Assembly: GCA_023159155.1 (NCBI GenBank)
Contig: JAJNNX010000064.1
Span: 69,501-133,500 of the forward strand
Direction: 5' to 3'
DNA length: 64,000 nt
DNA from: Ustulina deusta
Lineage: Eukaryota > Ascomycota > Sordariomycetes > Xylariales > Xylariaceae
The notes beneath the pieces are model-generated. The model made no database searches. It was not told the origin of the DNA and saw only the letters and a list, made by a program, of their open reading frames with translations. The position numbers were made by a program, and so were the translations under genes. Below, piece after piece: positions 12,843 through 25,400 of the stretch (within the stretch, counting starts at the first letter, position 1; each line of letters begins with the position of its first letter).

Positions 12843-14627
12843 TTCGAATTGTTGGACGGGGTGATAGCCTTGATGTCTTTTTGGAAATCCTCCTTTTCTG
12901 CCTATGAGACCCTGGACAAACTGGACGAGTGAGTTCGCGCGATTAAAACGCCTCATGCATCTGCTTTCCTTCCCGCGCCTTTGACTTGTCTGTTAAGCGC
13001 TGCTCGGTGTTGATTCGCGGAGAAGCAAGGTTTGTTGTCAAATGATGAGTTCGTGTCAATCCTTCCCGCGACGATGACCACGATCGATGGAAGAAGTCTT
13101 TCTTACGATCCCCCAAGCAAGCGCAAAGACTTCGAAGTCGCTTGCGTTAATAATAATATCACCTCCGACGAGGTTTCATGTATGAATATGCCTCGGAGGC
13201 TAGGATATATGGCGTGGCGGGGTTGGAGGTGAGGAGAAAAGGTGAGTGGGTGAGATTAATCCAAGACGCAGATGAAGAAACGTGGAGGAAGGTCATGCAC
13301 GCACTAATCATGCACAGAGGGAAAAGCGGGCAAGCGGCTGCAGATATATAGAAGCTGGCAGCGCAAAACTTTCTCTCCGTCCAGATAAGTCAAATCGATA
13401 CCTCGGTGGTTTCTCTCGATAAGAATATTTTAGGTGAGACTGATGTGATCTAGATTTAAAGAGGGACGGATAAAAACGTAGTGCGGGAAACCAAGAAAAA
13501 AAAAACTTCTGGTGCAGATCCAAGTCGCAGAGTCGAGAGGCCGTCCAAGACCAGACATGACCGAGGTGGGGGTTTAGACTCTTCGATTAGAGAAGGTTGC
13601 TCCTGATTGGCCAGTGTAAATTTCGAACACTACGGTCGAACTCGAGCTGTTGGATAATGAGCTGCGCTAACACTTCATCTAGATAAGATCTAACCTACCT
13701 AGTCTAGTATAGATCTAGTCCGTCCGCTTGCCACATGGGAGGTGACCATTCATGGCCTTCAGAAGGGCCCTCCTATTGGCCAGTTACTTAGCCCGCCATT
13801 TGCTGACCACCAAGACAGATGTCTTAGGCTTCAACTCCAACAACCAACATACATATCAGCTCCCTTCCCAAACCATTATTCGCAAGAATTACTTATCGAC
13901 TGACATTTTAGAGTGTGTCACAAGGACCCTAGCTACTGCGATAATGCCTCCAGTGGCGCACTTAGCTCTTGATCATGCTTCAGCCCGCTCCTTGGTAGCG
14001 GAGAGCTCTGCGAGAATAACTTTGCGTCCTAGTCGGTGGCGCCACAGCACGCAAATGCTGCGCATCATGGAAAATGGTCTTGTCCCTACGTTTGCAACAT
14101 CGGTTTCAAGCCCCATATGACTTTGGGGCTTAAAGCGCATTGACCCAAGTCGCGCTCACGGCTACCTCGTCGACAAGCTCTGCCTTGCAGGATACAGTGT
14201 AATTTTAGACAAGATCAAAGTTGGGACCTTCCTTAATCGAGACAGCAAAAGAAGAAGCAATATCGGTAAGATCTGCTTCCGGTGCTTCCCAGACTACGAT
14301 TTTGCTCTTTAGATCATCGACCGGCACGGGTGTGTTAGCTGGTGATATGGTGAGCTGCTCCTAGATGCACTGTTTTGAGCCTCTGTTTCGAGGTTCCAAG
14401 TACTGCGAGAAACGTCTGTGCTAATGGAAGCCGCAAGAGGTCAACACAACCCACCGATAATGGAGAAGCCTCAGCTTTGGATGAGATTGGTTCTGGAGAG
14501 GGCTTAGTTGGCTAAGCTAGAGATGAGGGATCTTATTTTGTTCAAGTCCGTGACGGCAGAACCTCACTGTCGAGGCTGCGATTCCTGCATCTTGAATTTA
14601 ATACGATGACAAAGACAGTCTTCGAAA

Positions 14628-15224
14628 TTGGCATGTGCGGCTACGATGGACTGTCGCACCACATATGTACAGGAGGCCAGCGGAATTACAACCGCGAACC
14701 CGGACAAGCCAAATGCGCAGATCATGGATGCCATGCGCCGGTCTGTGCAGAGGCATAATTGTGTCAATGACGCCATGTCTGTCTATCAAGTCGCCGATTG
14801 GCTTCGAGAGCAAGGAGTTCTCGCTGGCGATAGCAACTGCATCCCGATCACCTATTACTTCCAGCTCAATTTCGAGATGGCCAAAGGAGATGGACGTTGT
14901 TCCCACTCAAACTGCCAAGCATCTTCCCGCGACTGATGGCTTGGCGGCACTACCTCTCCAGTTGAAACAGCCATGCCTTTGTCGACGCCCAACAGCTCTA
15001 CCTACTTTACGGTGCGGGTCTTTGAGATGATGTACCACCGCCCCGAGGATCGCCCGGCCGACTGGCTCGGCCCCTTCCAGCGGACCCTGGACCCGGCGGC
15101 GGATAAGGGTAAGCTTAACAAGCATCTGAGAGACTGCCGGTACATCGATGAGTCATGCGAGCTCTTCGCGCTTCTTCATCGACAACAAGAACCTCTACGA
15201 CGTGAGGCCTACATGTTCGCGTAA
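14628..15224 (+). pseudogene. Possible decayed coding remnant, unidentified
   Basis: Two frames in the same phase, 14628-14936 and 14973-15224, are separated by one TGA and read as plausible soluble protein (for example VYQVADWLREQGVLAG and FEMMYHRPEDRPADWLGPF). Joined, they would make about 195 residues. No start context, splice signals or family match supports an active gene. It may be a remnant or chance. No function is offered. Confidence 0.25.
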
Positions 15225-15528
15225 GCAAATTCCAGAAGCCTGTTCGGGATGTCCACCCGACAGGACGAGCCAGACCCCCCTGACCCCTATTAGCGACTAA
15301 CGACGACTTGATTGAATAGCAAAGCGAAGCTGATGACAGCAACCAACGATCGGCGCAGGCCATTCGGACGTTGTCGCTTCAAGGCGGCAAATGACGGCCA
15401 GGGCGCGAGTGGACGAGTATGGATCCGTGGAGAGAAGGGCGCGCCTTGTGCGGCTAGCTACCCAAGCAGGTACCGTCGCTTGCGACGCTGCCATCCAGCC
15501 AGTGCCCGGCGACCTTGCGTCAAGGGAT

Positions 15529-15556
15529 CCGGGCGCCGGTCCGGGCGCCGGTCCGG
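15529..15556. promoter_or_regulatory. Tandem CCGGGCGCCGGT repeat upstream of LEU4-like gene
   Basis: CCGGGCGCCGGT occurs twice head to tail (15529-15540 and 15541-15552), followed by a further CCGG. Together they make five CCGG half-sites about 375 bp before the LEU4-like start codon. In yeast the zinc-cluster regulator Leu3 binds CCGGNNCCGG in LEU promoters. Here the half-sites are spaced by 3 and 1 nt rather than 2, so this is a candidate zinc-cluster site, not a proven Leu3 site. Confidence 0.4.
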
Positions 15557-15927
15557 CTGTCCGCGCTCGGAGCTAGCAAAATTTCAGTGTTTCAGTGGGA
15601 CCCAAGCCCAAGCAGTGCCCAAGAATACGTAAGAGGCCGGCAGTTGGCAATTGGCAATTGGAGCGCGATTGAATCATTCGCAGGGTGCCCCTCAGTAAAA
15701 ACTGCCAACACTGACTCCAGAGAGAAGCTCCAGACTGCGTTACCCCACTTCTGTGACTCAAAACTAGTTTTTTTTCGACCTATCCAACCCGTCGTCACGC
15801 ATTGTATTTCTATCCTCGTTTATTTCCTTTCTTCCTCTGCATCTCCTTCGCGGTGCTCTTTTTTGGCATTGGAAAAGCAACCCGCCCTGTTGCCTCGCCC
15901 TCGCTCCTTCCATTTCTCAACGCCAAG

Positions 15928-18312
15928 ATGCCCATGTAAGTGGCTTCAACACGGCTCTGCCCAATCGAGCGTTTTGACGCATGCAGCGCTAACCTTCTCG
16001 CTCCGCAGCCTCAAGGAGCCGTGGAAGAAGTACAGGCCGTTCAAGGTGATATTCGCGCCTTTGCGCCCTCGGCTTTTATTTTTCCGCTAACTTGACTAGC
16101 CGCTGCACTTGCCAAACCGACAGTGGCCCGACAAGGTCATCGAGAAAGCCCCGCGCTGGCTGTCGTATGTTCTCCAATCTCCGCCTTCGGCGCATGAAGC
16201 CTTGCTAAAACCCTCGAAGCTCTTGCCTCCGAGATGGCAACCAGAGCCTGCCCGATCCAATGGTACGTTTCTTCATACTTCACACCCGCGCAGAGCCCCT
16301 GGCCCTCTTGCGTGAGCTAGCGTACCTGCGTCCCAGAGCTGATATGGGCCGGTCAACAAACAGAGCGGCGGGGAGAAGTGGCGCTACTTCAAGATGCTAT
16401 GCGACCTTGGTTACAAGGAGATTGAGGTCTCTTTCCCCTCTTCATCCCAGACGGACTTCGACTTCACCCGCCGCTTGATCGAGACGCCGGGAGCTGTGCC
16501 GGACGACGTATTTCTACAGGTCCTTTCACCCTGCCGCCCCGATCTTATCCGGAGGACTGTAGAGTCGGTTCGCGGGGCGAAAAACGCCATCATCCACATC
16601 TATCTCGCTACGAGCGAGTGCTTCCGGCAAGTCGTCTTCGGTTACTCGGAAGAGCAGACCTTGGAACTTGCCGTGGAATGTACTAAGCTGGTCAGGTCCC
16701 TGACAAAGGACAATCCTGAAGCTTCCGGAACGCGATGGCAGTTTGAATTCTCCCCCGAGTGTTTCTCCGACACAGATCCCGATTATGCCCTGCGGGTATG
16801 CCGCGCAGTGAAAGCTGCGTGGGGCCCTAATGCAGAAACCGGGGACCAAATCATCCTCAACTTGCCCGCTACAGTCGAGTTGGCAACACCCAACATATAT
16901 GCAGATTTGATAGAATACTTTTGTAACAACATCGGGGACAGGGAGGACGTGTGCGTGTCTCTGGCAAGTTGTACCCTTCCCGTCTTTTATGTCTGTATCA
17001 TATCCATGTTAACGATTTTCGGCAGCATCCGCACAACGATCGTGGATGTAGTTAGTATATCTCAACCTGGCGCTGTAGTGCGGTTACTAACATAGCATAG
17101 GTATTGCAGCAGCAGAACTGGCCCAGATGGCGGGAGCTGACCGCGTAGAAGGCTGTCTGTTTGGGTTCGTGTCCTCCCTTATACTTGTGATTTATGAGAC
17201 AATACTGAACCTTTCACAGTAACGGGGAGAGAACGGGTAATGTCGATCTCGTCACCTTGGCTCTAAACCTTTACACACAGGGTGTGAGCCCACAAATTGA
17301 TTTTTCCGATTTGAATTCAGTCATCGACATGGTCGAATCCTGCACCAAGATTCCCGTCCACCAGCGTGCTCCCTACGGCGGTAGTCTCGTATGTGCAGCT
17401 TTCTCGGGTAGCCACCAAGACGCAATCAAGAAGGGATTCCAGAACCGTCAGCGCCTAGGCCTATCCAGCGAGGACCTATGGAACGGCATGCCCTACCTGC
17501 CTCTGGATCCCCAAGATATCGGTCGCAATTACGAGGCTATTATTCGCGTCAACTCGCAGTCGGGAAAGGGGGGGATTGCTTTTATTTTGCAGGCGAAGCT
17601 GCAGCTCGATCTTCCTCGCGGCCTCCAGGTCGCATTCTCCAAAGTAGTCCAGCGCCGCACTGAGGAGCTTGGGCGCGAGCTGCTGGCCCACGAGATTACT
17701 AAGCTCTTCAAAGCAACTTATTTCCTTCACGAGAACCCCTACTTTAGCCTTGTTGACTATAGTATCTCTCCCGACCGCTCACAGTCTCCTATGTTAGCTC
17801 CAGGCAAAACCCAAGACACAAACAGCCTGATACGTATCTTTGACGGCGTCATCCTCGTGAACGGTGAAGAGTGTAAACTGCGCGGTCGAGGTAATGGGCC
17901 AATCTCTAGCATGGTGGCAGCGCTCAAGGAAATCAACATTGACCTTGACATTAATGACTATAAGGAGCATGCGATCGGCGAGGGTCGAGGTGTGAAGGCG
18001 GCCTCATATATCGAGTGTAAGCCTACGGGCAGCAACGAGACAGTCTGGGGCGTCGGTATCCATGAGGACGTGGTACAGAGCTCTCTCATCGCCCTACTGA
18101 GCGCGGCGAGCAGTGTAAGTCTTATTCACAGGGGTGGAAATTGGGGGGGGGGGAAGGGAGTAAGGATTTGACGGCTAACCACGACGCTCCTCGATTTACA
18201 GTTCGTCACGAGCCGACCCACCAGCCCTATTCTAAAACACATTGCGACCGCTCCTCCCCAAGAGACGCCCAGTGTCATCTCTCTTCTGGAGGAGAAGGCA
18301 AACGGTATGTAA
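15928..18312 (+). CDS. leu4: 2-isopropylmalate synthase (LEU4-like)
   Basis: It catalyses the first committed step of leucine synthesis, condensing acetyl-CoA with 2-oxoisovalerate. Nine exons are inferred: 15928-15935, 16009-16045, 16100-16164, 16220-16262, 16364-16963, 17026-17047, 17101-17164, 17220-18114 and 18202-18312, for 614 aa, normal for fungal enzymes. Seen in order are MPILKEPWKKYRPFK, LRDGNQSLPDPM (substrate and metal site), GYKEIEVSFP, FEFSPECFSDT, HPHNDRG (metal histidines), GNGERTGNVDLV, PYGGSLVCAAFSGSHQDAI, YLPLDPQDIGR and the C-terminal leucine-binding regulatory region with GRGNGPISS. The intron at 16964-17025 has a GC donor. Two residues just before LRDGNQ read Ser-Cys where the family has Thr-Asp, and several other conserved positions differ, so this may be a diverged second copy. 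The start gives no clear mitochondrial presequence. Confidence 0.9.
16964..17025 (+). other. GC-AG intron in LEU4-like gene
   Basis: The exon ends ...GTGTCTCTG and the intron opens GCAAGT, has the branch-like GTTAAC and closes GGCAG. The next exon begins with the codons for HPHNDRG. Reading through instead would replace this invariant metal-binding motif with unrelated hydrophobic residues. GC-AG introns with a GCAAGT donor are a known minor class of the major spliceosome. Confidence 0.85.
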
Positions 18313-18469
18313 GAGAAGAGAACGAAAACCAAAGCAAAAGAGCGGCACCGGCCTCTTGTTTCCCCCTTTTTTTTATACATTTAAAAGCTTTTGCTACATC
18401 GCGTTGTTGCAAACGGACGGGCATGGACGAGGGGATCTTTTTCATCTGAGGGAGTAGGTAAAATAAAAA

Positions 18470-19448
18470 TTAGAAACAACTTGCTTGGTGAGTTGAATCA
18501 CAAATTTGAGAGCAGCTTAAAAAGGTATATGAGGACAATGTGCGTTGGCTAGGGCAAAAACAGGAGATGCGCTTACCCCTTTCTATCATCTGAAGCTCCG
18601 CCACCGTCTCTGCGGACATCTCGCGTTTCCCATGCCAGTATCTCTCGATGGCTTTGCCGGCCACCACGCCTTCCAACCTGGGGAAAACTTCTTGAGCGAG
18701 CTTTTCCTCGATCTCCGTGATGCCGCCCCTTTCGGACGGCTTCACCCACGCCACGATCTCGTATATCAACGATCCCAGCACGAACAGCTCCCCCTTGGCG
18801 ATGAGCCGGCGTTTCCACGCTCGGCCACGAAACGGCAGCTCGTACGCAGTCTCCTCGTAGTTCGTAGCGTCAAAGGCTTTCCCCTAGGTCAGCGAGCTGT
18901 CAGAATTGCAGAGCTTGACCCGATGGCCGTCGAAGAGGAGGATATTATCACAGCTGACGTCGGATTGCTGCACGGAAAAGGAATGAAGGTGGCCCAGCGC
19001 CCGTGCCGCGTCGAGCGTCATCTTGATGCGGTCTATCCTCACGTTTTCGGATGTAGAGTCTCTCAGGTTGTCGAACAGCGAGCTCGAGCACGCCAAAATA
19101 AATCCCCTCGAGGCTGTGGCAGGTGGGGATATTGGGATGCGTGTTGAGATGCTAGTACACGAACGCCTCCCGACAGAGGGCGTCTTCGAAGCTCATCAAG
19201 AGCGACGCCCGGATCTTTCGGTCTTCTCAGACTTGGTGGCTTTTCAATACGGTCTTTTGGTGCAGGCCACGAACGAGGATGCTCCAGTACCGACGACGGA
19301 CCACCACATCCTCGCCAGGGACTGTACTTGAGAGTCGGACTCTATCTGACAAGATCACGAGAGGCTGATGCGGGTAGATAATTTTGGTTGCTGGCGAAGC
19401 CTGATTGGGAATAAAAGTGCTTTTTACCAGAGGAGTGCCTGTCTGCAT
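18470..19448 (-). pseudogene. Protein kinase pseudogene (fungal family)
   Basis: Reading the minus strand across three phases recovers an ordered kinase domain. It has an N-lobe piece ending VVVRRRYWSILVRG, a helix-C/hinge piece EAFVY-stop-HLNTHPNI then GIYFGVLELA, an alpha-E and catalytic loop MTLDAARALGHLHSF then QQSDVSCDNILL, and a C-lobe piece (RGRAWKRR, GSLIYEIVAWVKP, EGVVAGKAIERYWH). It is broken by TGA after KSHQV, TAG after EAFVY, a frame change near 19080 and TAG at 18884-18886. The DFG magnesium motif reads NSD. The TAG after EAFVY fits a C-to-T change in CAG (Gln), and the DFG loss is partly G-to-A, so RIP-like decay is plausible. SDV in place of HRD is, from memory, usual in this fungal kinase group. 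The C-terminal end is uncertain; coding resemblance fades near 18570. Confidence 0.75.
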
Positions 19449-22400
19449 TGTACAACCCCAGTCCCTTTTGGCTAGAAGCCCCCAGCTGCGGTAGTAGGAA
19501 TGCGACTTGCTTCTTTTCAGCCCACCTAGAATGGCTATGTCAAAGCACTACAATGGTCAACCCTCCCCACTCACACCCGTATTCAAGTATCATCGCCATC
19601 CATCCATCCATCCCATCCATCATCGGTTGATCACCTTGCCTACCACTTTACCAACCACGCATTTCCTAACCGGGAGGCTCGCACTGACCGCCGAAGGCCC
19701 CGGGACTGATCCTAACTATTCTTTACTTTGTAGATAAATCGAACTCAAGTCGATGTAAAACCGAAGTGAGAATTTTGAATTGAAAGTCGGGAAATGAGCC
19801 AAAAACCAGCTGGCATAACTTGGCAGACATGGTATTTTGCATGGGAGATGGAGAGGGCTAGCCCATTGTAGTGTTTTTTCCATAGGCTATTCTAGGTAGG
19901 CGACCTCTCTCGATTGAGAGTTAAAGACATGTCGGCGGCAAAGTCCTGACCCTACTTGGTTCCGAAGACGCCTTTAAGTCTTGAGCAGTGTGACGAGTGG
20001 TCAACGACTGCCCGATCGTGACGCAAGCATGCGACAAAGACGACTGAACAGATCTCCTACATTGAAAGTCTGCCGCCCTATCCTTGGACTGTACCGAGCC
20101 TCTTGCCCAGAGCCCGGGCAACGGGCGTGTTCGCCCGCATCATGCCAGAAATCAAGCCTGGCAAGGCTTATTTTAGGGTATACAGGGTGACTGGAGTCGA
20201 AGTTGCCCCGGCGACCAATTCTCGCTCGCGCCGTCGGCGTTACAGCTAACTAACTGCATTGCTATAGGCTGACATCACAGTATTGCCTCTTTGAACTGTC
20301 TGCTTCGAGATCATTTTAGCGTGAGCTCATTGTTATCTACGGCATTCGATTTTCCGGCATACATGTTGAACTTGGGAACAGACGGCATCTTGTTCATAAC
20401 TTGTAAATAGATCATATCCTGAAAACAATCTATCTCCTTATATCGAGACCTGGTCTACTGCGCACTGAGAAGCAACTTCCCCTTAAAATGCTACAGCTGG
20501 TAAAGACGCGAGCTCTTACATCTAAGTCCTAGCATCGCCAAATCCTTGGTGTTGTACATCTTCCTTTTTTTTTTTTTTTTTTTTCGCTTTCTTCATTTCT
20601 TTTTGCTCGAGTGACCACTTCATATTTTCCCGGATCTCCTTGTTGTTGATGGAACTTTGCCCCCCGTTAAGCGAAGAGAGCTTACCCGGGCGAGCCTGCT
20701 TATTGTAGTATAGGGAATGTCAAGGCTATTCGCGTTACCACTTGAAAAAAACCTTTTAGCTCGTGAGTGTTTTAGGCGAACCGCATGTCCCGTGGTATTG
20801 ACTGCCATCGATCGCATACCCCTCGGTAATATCGTATTAAGATAGTGTATGGTAATCGAAATGCCCATGGTGATTTAAACCGGGCTCGGCTCCGAATTAC
20901 CGTGTAACTCTATCAGCAAGTTCTAGGCCACTGCTTCGTCGGTATGTGCTTGTGTCCGACGAGTTAAGCGTATCGAAGGAGATTTGGAATCCCAAGTCGG
21001 AGTTTGGGCCGGAACGCGGGTCAGAGTTTCGCCGCCACACCAACAATGCAACGACCAAGTTCTCACCGGCGCTATCGTGTAATAAAGAAGGAGCTGAGTT
21101 TAAGACTCATCTAGGGAGAGGTGTTACTCTGGGGCAGTCAATTGCCTCCATGCTGGCACTGAGATGCTCTCTGACGTTCTTATGTGCCTCCCTTGCATTG
21201 TGGTATATTGTATAAGAGACGATATAAGACGATCAAGATTGGCCCACATAAAAAGCTGACTAGAGCTGCCGAGTGGAAGCAGTAACAAAAACTGGACACG
21301 ATGTGTTCTCTCGACCTTCAGATAGGGACGCTCGCAGGTCATTTCTCGGTCGGTCTGGAGGAGTGCCGGTACCCTTTCACCGAAACGGCACTTCATGTAA
21401 TAATGCCTATAGACAACGTACTCTAATCAATACAGGAGGTACTGAGCATCATCGGCGAAGGCCAATTGTGGTCTAAGGAAAAATGAAGCATTTACTATCA
21501 GTTTCATGCGCTGGGGACCGGATCTTTCGGGCACATCCGGACACCCACTGTTCCTAGGCAGGGCGTGAATAGTGACGTCCTGTGACGCGAGGTATCTGCA
21601 GGGCAGAAAATTCGAAAATTCCCTGTTCAATGGACATGCATGCATGCATCGCTGAAAGCGATGGGGCAGCGGAACGGATGGGTGTGAAGGTAGTGGTCGT
21701 CTTTTGTTCAGCGGCTTGGCGTTCACCAGACAGGTTCTAGTGTGTAAGAGAGCCGCCTCCAAGCATGAAAAGCCTCGGTTGTCTGGGGCTTACATGGCGT
21801 GTTGCAGTAGTGCTGCCATCTCGCACCCATCGAGAGACGTTATTGGGCTCGATGCAGGCAGCGTACGTCATGTAATGGACGTCCGGGTATGATCGAGATA
21901 CGTAGCGCGGGGTCGGGATGAGAGGGTGTTACCAAAGCGGCCGAGGACTTTCCGTCCATAAAAGCGCCAGAGGATGCTAATCCACTTGATCCAAGGCGTA
22001 CATGGGACACACAATCTATCAAGTTCCCCATCTTCTGCATACCGAATCGACGACGGAGTATTGAGCCAAGCGCAGTCTAACTAAAACCGGTTCCATTTTA
22101 GGGAAGCTGAAGGACGGTCGCAAGACGAGCCAGAAAATTCGAGCGATCATGTGGTGTGTGGTGCGATCGTTGCTATTCACGGAAACCTCTGGTGGTAACT
22201 GCGGTGGGATGAGCCATATTACTGGCCAAGGGGGTTTGAGGTGCGTGTTTGCTCGTGCATACGTACACTGGGATAGCTGCAGTCTGCATGCATACCGTTG
22301 CCTGCAGCTCTTAAATAGCCCGGCCCTGTGGCTCGGTTGACTGTAGTAGGCGATTTCACTCCCAGAGGTTGCACGAAGATGAGTTGGCAGGTTGACGCCA

Positions 22401-25400
22401 AGAGCGCAGATGACCACGGCTTGTCCTGTTTGGAAGGGATATCGCGGCTCTTATTAGGATTTGGGACGCCCGGAGAAGATCGAGTAACGGTTTGATTTGC
22501 GTTCCCTCCCCTCCCTCCCCCCTTTACCCCCCCGGTATGGGCGCTGTAAGATCCGAACATTGTAATGAACTCGTGGCGAGCTTGGCCGTACTCAGCTACT
22601 ATTAGCTGGAGTGTCCTGGGGAGGGTGAACACCCTCGGTGTCATCCATTTTCATGGGGTTTAACTACCATATAGTAATGTACGGACAGCTGACGCGAATG
22701 CTGTGGCCACTACGATGGAATCATGAAGAATAGACCAAGGCAGTGCAGCCACCCGACCCTGATTATTTGGCGAATCTTGTCGTGAAACTCCGCAGTTCGA
22801 TTCTTCAAAGGTCAACCTCTCTATAGATCTAAAGAGCGTTCGGCAGCAGCGAATATAATAAAGTATACCTATCTAGGAAACTGACCCACGAAACCAATGC
22901 TCTCCTCTCCGATGCTCCTTGTCTACACTAAAGTAGGTATACTAGGATACGTTTTGGATTCACGGTTGCACCACAACCCTGCTGAGGCGGGCTGAAACAT
23001 TTCTAATCGGTCTGTCTATGGTGAATCTGCTGAATAATTGAGAGAACCTTTCAAACCCGGAAAGGTGTACATTAGTTATTGGTCGTGGTAGGACTCTAAC
23101 CCAAGGACTGTTGCGGTGCGGCCTAGCATAGGATATTATTAGTGCCAGTCAAGAGGTTACTGAGTTGTATGGCTAAAAAAGGTCCTTTCCACTTTCCGAA
23201 GCAGAGTAGGAATTTCATCCGAATAACAACGCCTAGAAGACCTATCTCGTTATTTTCTTCAGTTAGGTTGTTATCCGTGATGGCCGCAGCAAACACCCAG
23301 GATTGACGCGATAGGGATCGATAATAATCCATCTTGGCCGAGCGACGGTTGCCGTGTGTAGAAACAATTGAAGCGAAAGCGATGGTTGGTCTTAGCTTTG
23401 GCAGATACACCTCAAGGATGTCCAGGTGGAGAGCAGCGCTGGTTAATTACTCCCGCAGGAGGTGGTTTGGGCCATGCGCGTGGCCGTGCCCAGGTAAAGC
23501 TGATTTACCCAGAGCCTTGGGACGGCGAACAACTTGGCCAGCCATGCAGGATATAGGTAGACATGTCGGACTTCCGCGTAGTCATCTATACTACATGCGC
23601 ACCACGATATCAAACATTGGATGGGGGATAGTTCTACGACGCACTATTGTTTTGGAGATCCATGGGTTTCGAAGAATTTGAAATGTGCGTCAGACGTCGC
23701 GTGGGCAGGTAGGTATCATTACTCGCGGAGACCAGGGGCTGCGGCGGGAGCCCGGTTCCCGCAAAGATCCGTCGGAGTCTCAGGGTGCCCATGGCGGTGA
23801 TCCTGAAATGCAGCAGCGGAGATTATGACACATGCTGGCGTGAGCTCTTTCGATGGCCACGCTGCTATAGCCGGAAAGCAGTTATTGTCAGTCTGGAAAC
23901 AACGGTGACCGCCATCTCGGCTCGAGAGGCTAAATAGTACGTGGCCCTACGAGAACCGCCCGTACACATGAAATACTACATGGGGAGGAGAGGGCACGCA
24001 GAAGCTTGCTTGAACAGAACTGACCCCCACGATGCTAGCACTGGGTTAGGTCCGATTAGAGATGCATGGAGTTGGAGAATGCGGCCCGGTGTAGCAGGTC
24101 AAGTACAGTATAGCATCCATCGGCATGCCATTCCTGTCCAACAAGACCCTTGAGATGCTCGGTTTCGCGTGCGAGTCTTATACATACACCAAGAGGCTTA
24201 GGGCTGAGAGGATCACCAGGCGTGCCACTCGTTGCCGGAGCTGAGCGCCCACACGTGTCTTACATGTCGACAAGATATGAAGCCAAGTGATTGATTCGAG
24301 TTGCAGCCGTAGTGAAGCATGCCGATTTTTGGTCAGCTCCCTCACTCTCCCGTGCAGTGTAGTTGTAGTAGGAGTAGGAGTAGTGGTACTATTGTAAGAG
24401 AAGGAAACACAGAGCAGGCGAGGAATAAACACGGGTCGTAGAGTTTCGGGAAAGTGTCGTGGATACTGATTCCCAAGCAACCACCAATCCAGCATGATAC
24501 ATGATGGCTTTTTAAGTGCGCCCAAAGTTACAACCCCTCTACCGATATCGGATGGCGCGAGACAAGCAAGATACTTAGACTGTTGCCAATTGGAAAGAAA
24601 AACTACACGGTAGTATGGACCGGATAGTCACAGTCCGCTAAGTAAGGCTGTTTCAACGAGAGCATCATGTTTTGATACACTTGGGTATATGAAGACAACG
24701 GGAGACAAAAACAGTGCCCTAGTTAGTGTATTAGGTATCGAGAGTAGGATTAGAAAAAAAAAAAAAAAGGCTAGTTGTCGATGGAGAGAACCCCTAAGGT
24801 CCACTGAAACTACCCCAACTTAGCCTTAGAGGCACTGTATGCCAGCATCCATCTAGGTACCTGCCTGTACGTAGACTCTCCACGGAGGTAAGTACCGATG
24901 TGCACTGCAGTGGGTTAGGTAAGTACATCCGAAGCAGAAGTCCAGAGGTATCTTAGGTACCTGATAATAATGAGGATTACTGGCGCCATGGACGCGGTAA
25001 CTCGTACGGCAAGCTGTTTCCGGACAATGCCTGCTTGCTTCTCTATCCACACTTGCGTCGACCTGGACAGCAAACTACTTGCCTCATCGCAACATCTGTT
25101 GGCTTATGCTCCTTGAGATGCCAGGAATTGTTTCTTGTCGCTGGCCTGGCGCTGACCTGGCGCTGACCTGGATGCAGAGCAACGAAAGCTCTTACCATCC
25201 TAACCGGCTCTCGTGGACATAAACCGTTCAGGGTCTGATCTCTAGCAGGCTGGAGTACCTGAAGACACAGTAGAACAGGGCTCAAGTGAAGGAGAAAGGG
25301 GGAGGGGAAAAAAAAGCACGAGAAAAAGACACCTTGATAGACAACAGTAATATGTAGATGTCGGTATCACATGGGAATAAGGGTACTTAGTTTACGATCT

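Larger units (their letters stand above)
12843..15927. other. Spacer with leaders of two divergent genes
   Basis: The first part serves as promoter and leader for the transporter on the minus strand, and the last several hundred bases for the isopropylmalate synthase on the plus strand. In between there are short frames without recognisable family, a possible coding remnant (14628-15224) and a tandem GC-rich repeat (15529-15556), both listed separately. The 122-codon frame at 13752-14120 has no supporting feature and was not called. Confidence 0.45.

Noticed and set aside
11517..12932. Long frames opposite to and in other phases of the transporter gene.
   Set aside because: They are shadows of high-GC codon use. 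Only the minus-strand 468-codon frame gives a membrane protein of a known family.
13752..14120. A 122-codon plus-strand frame with a hydrophobic start resembling a signal peptide.
   Set aside because: There is no cysteine pattern or domain, and the composition is like the surrounding spacer.
22785..22810. GTTCGATTC resembling a tRNA B box.
   Set aside because: No cloverleaf, A box or acceptor stem pairing could be built around it on either strand.
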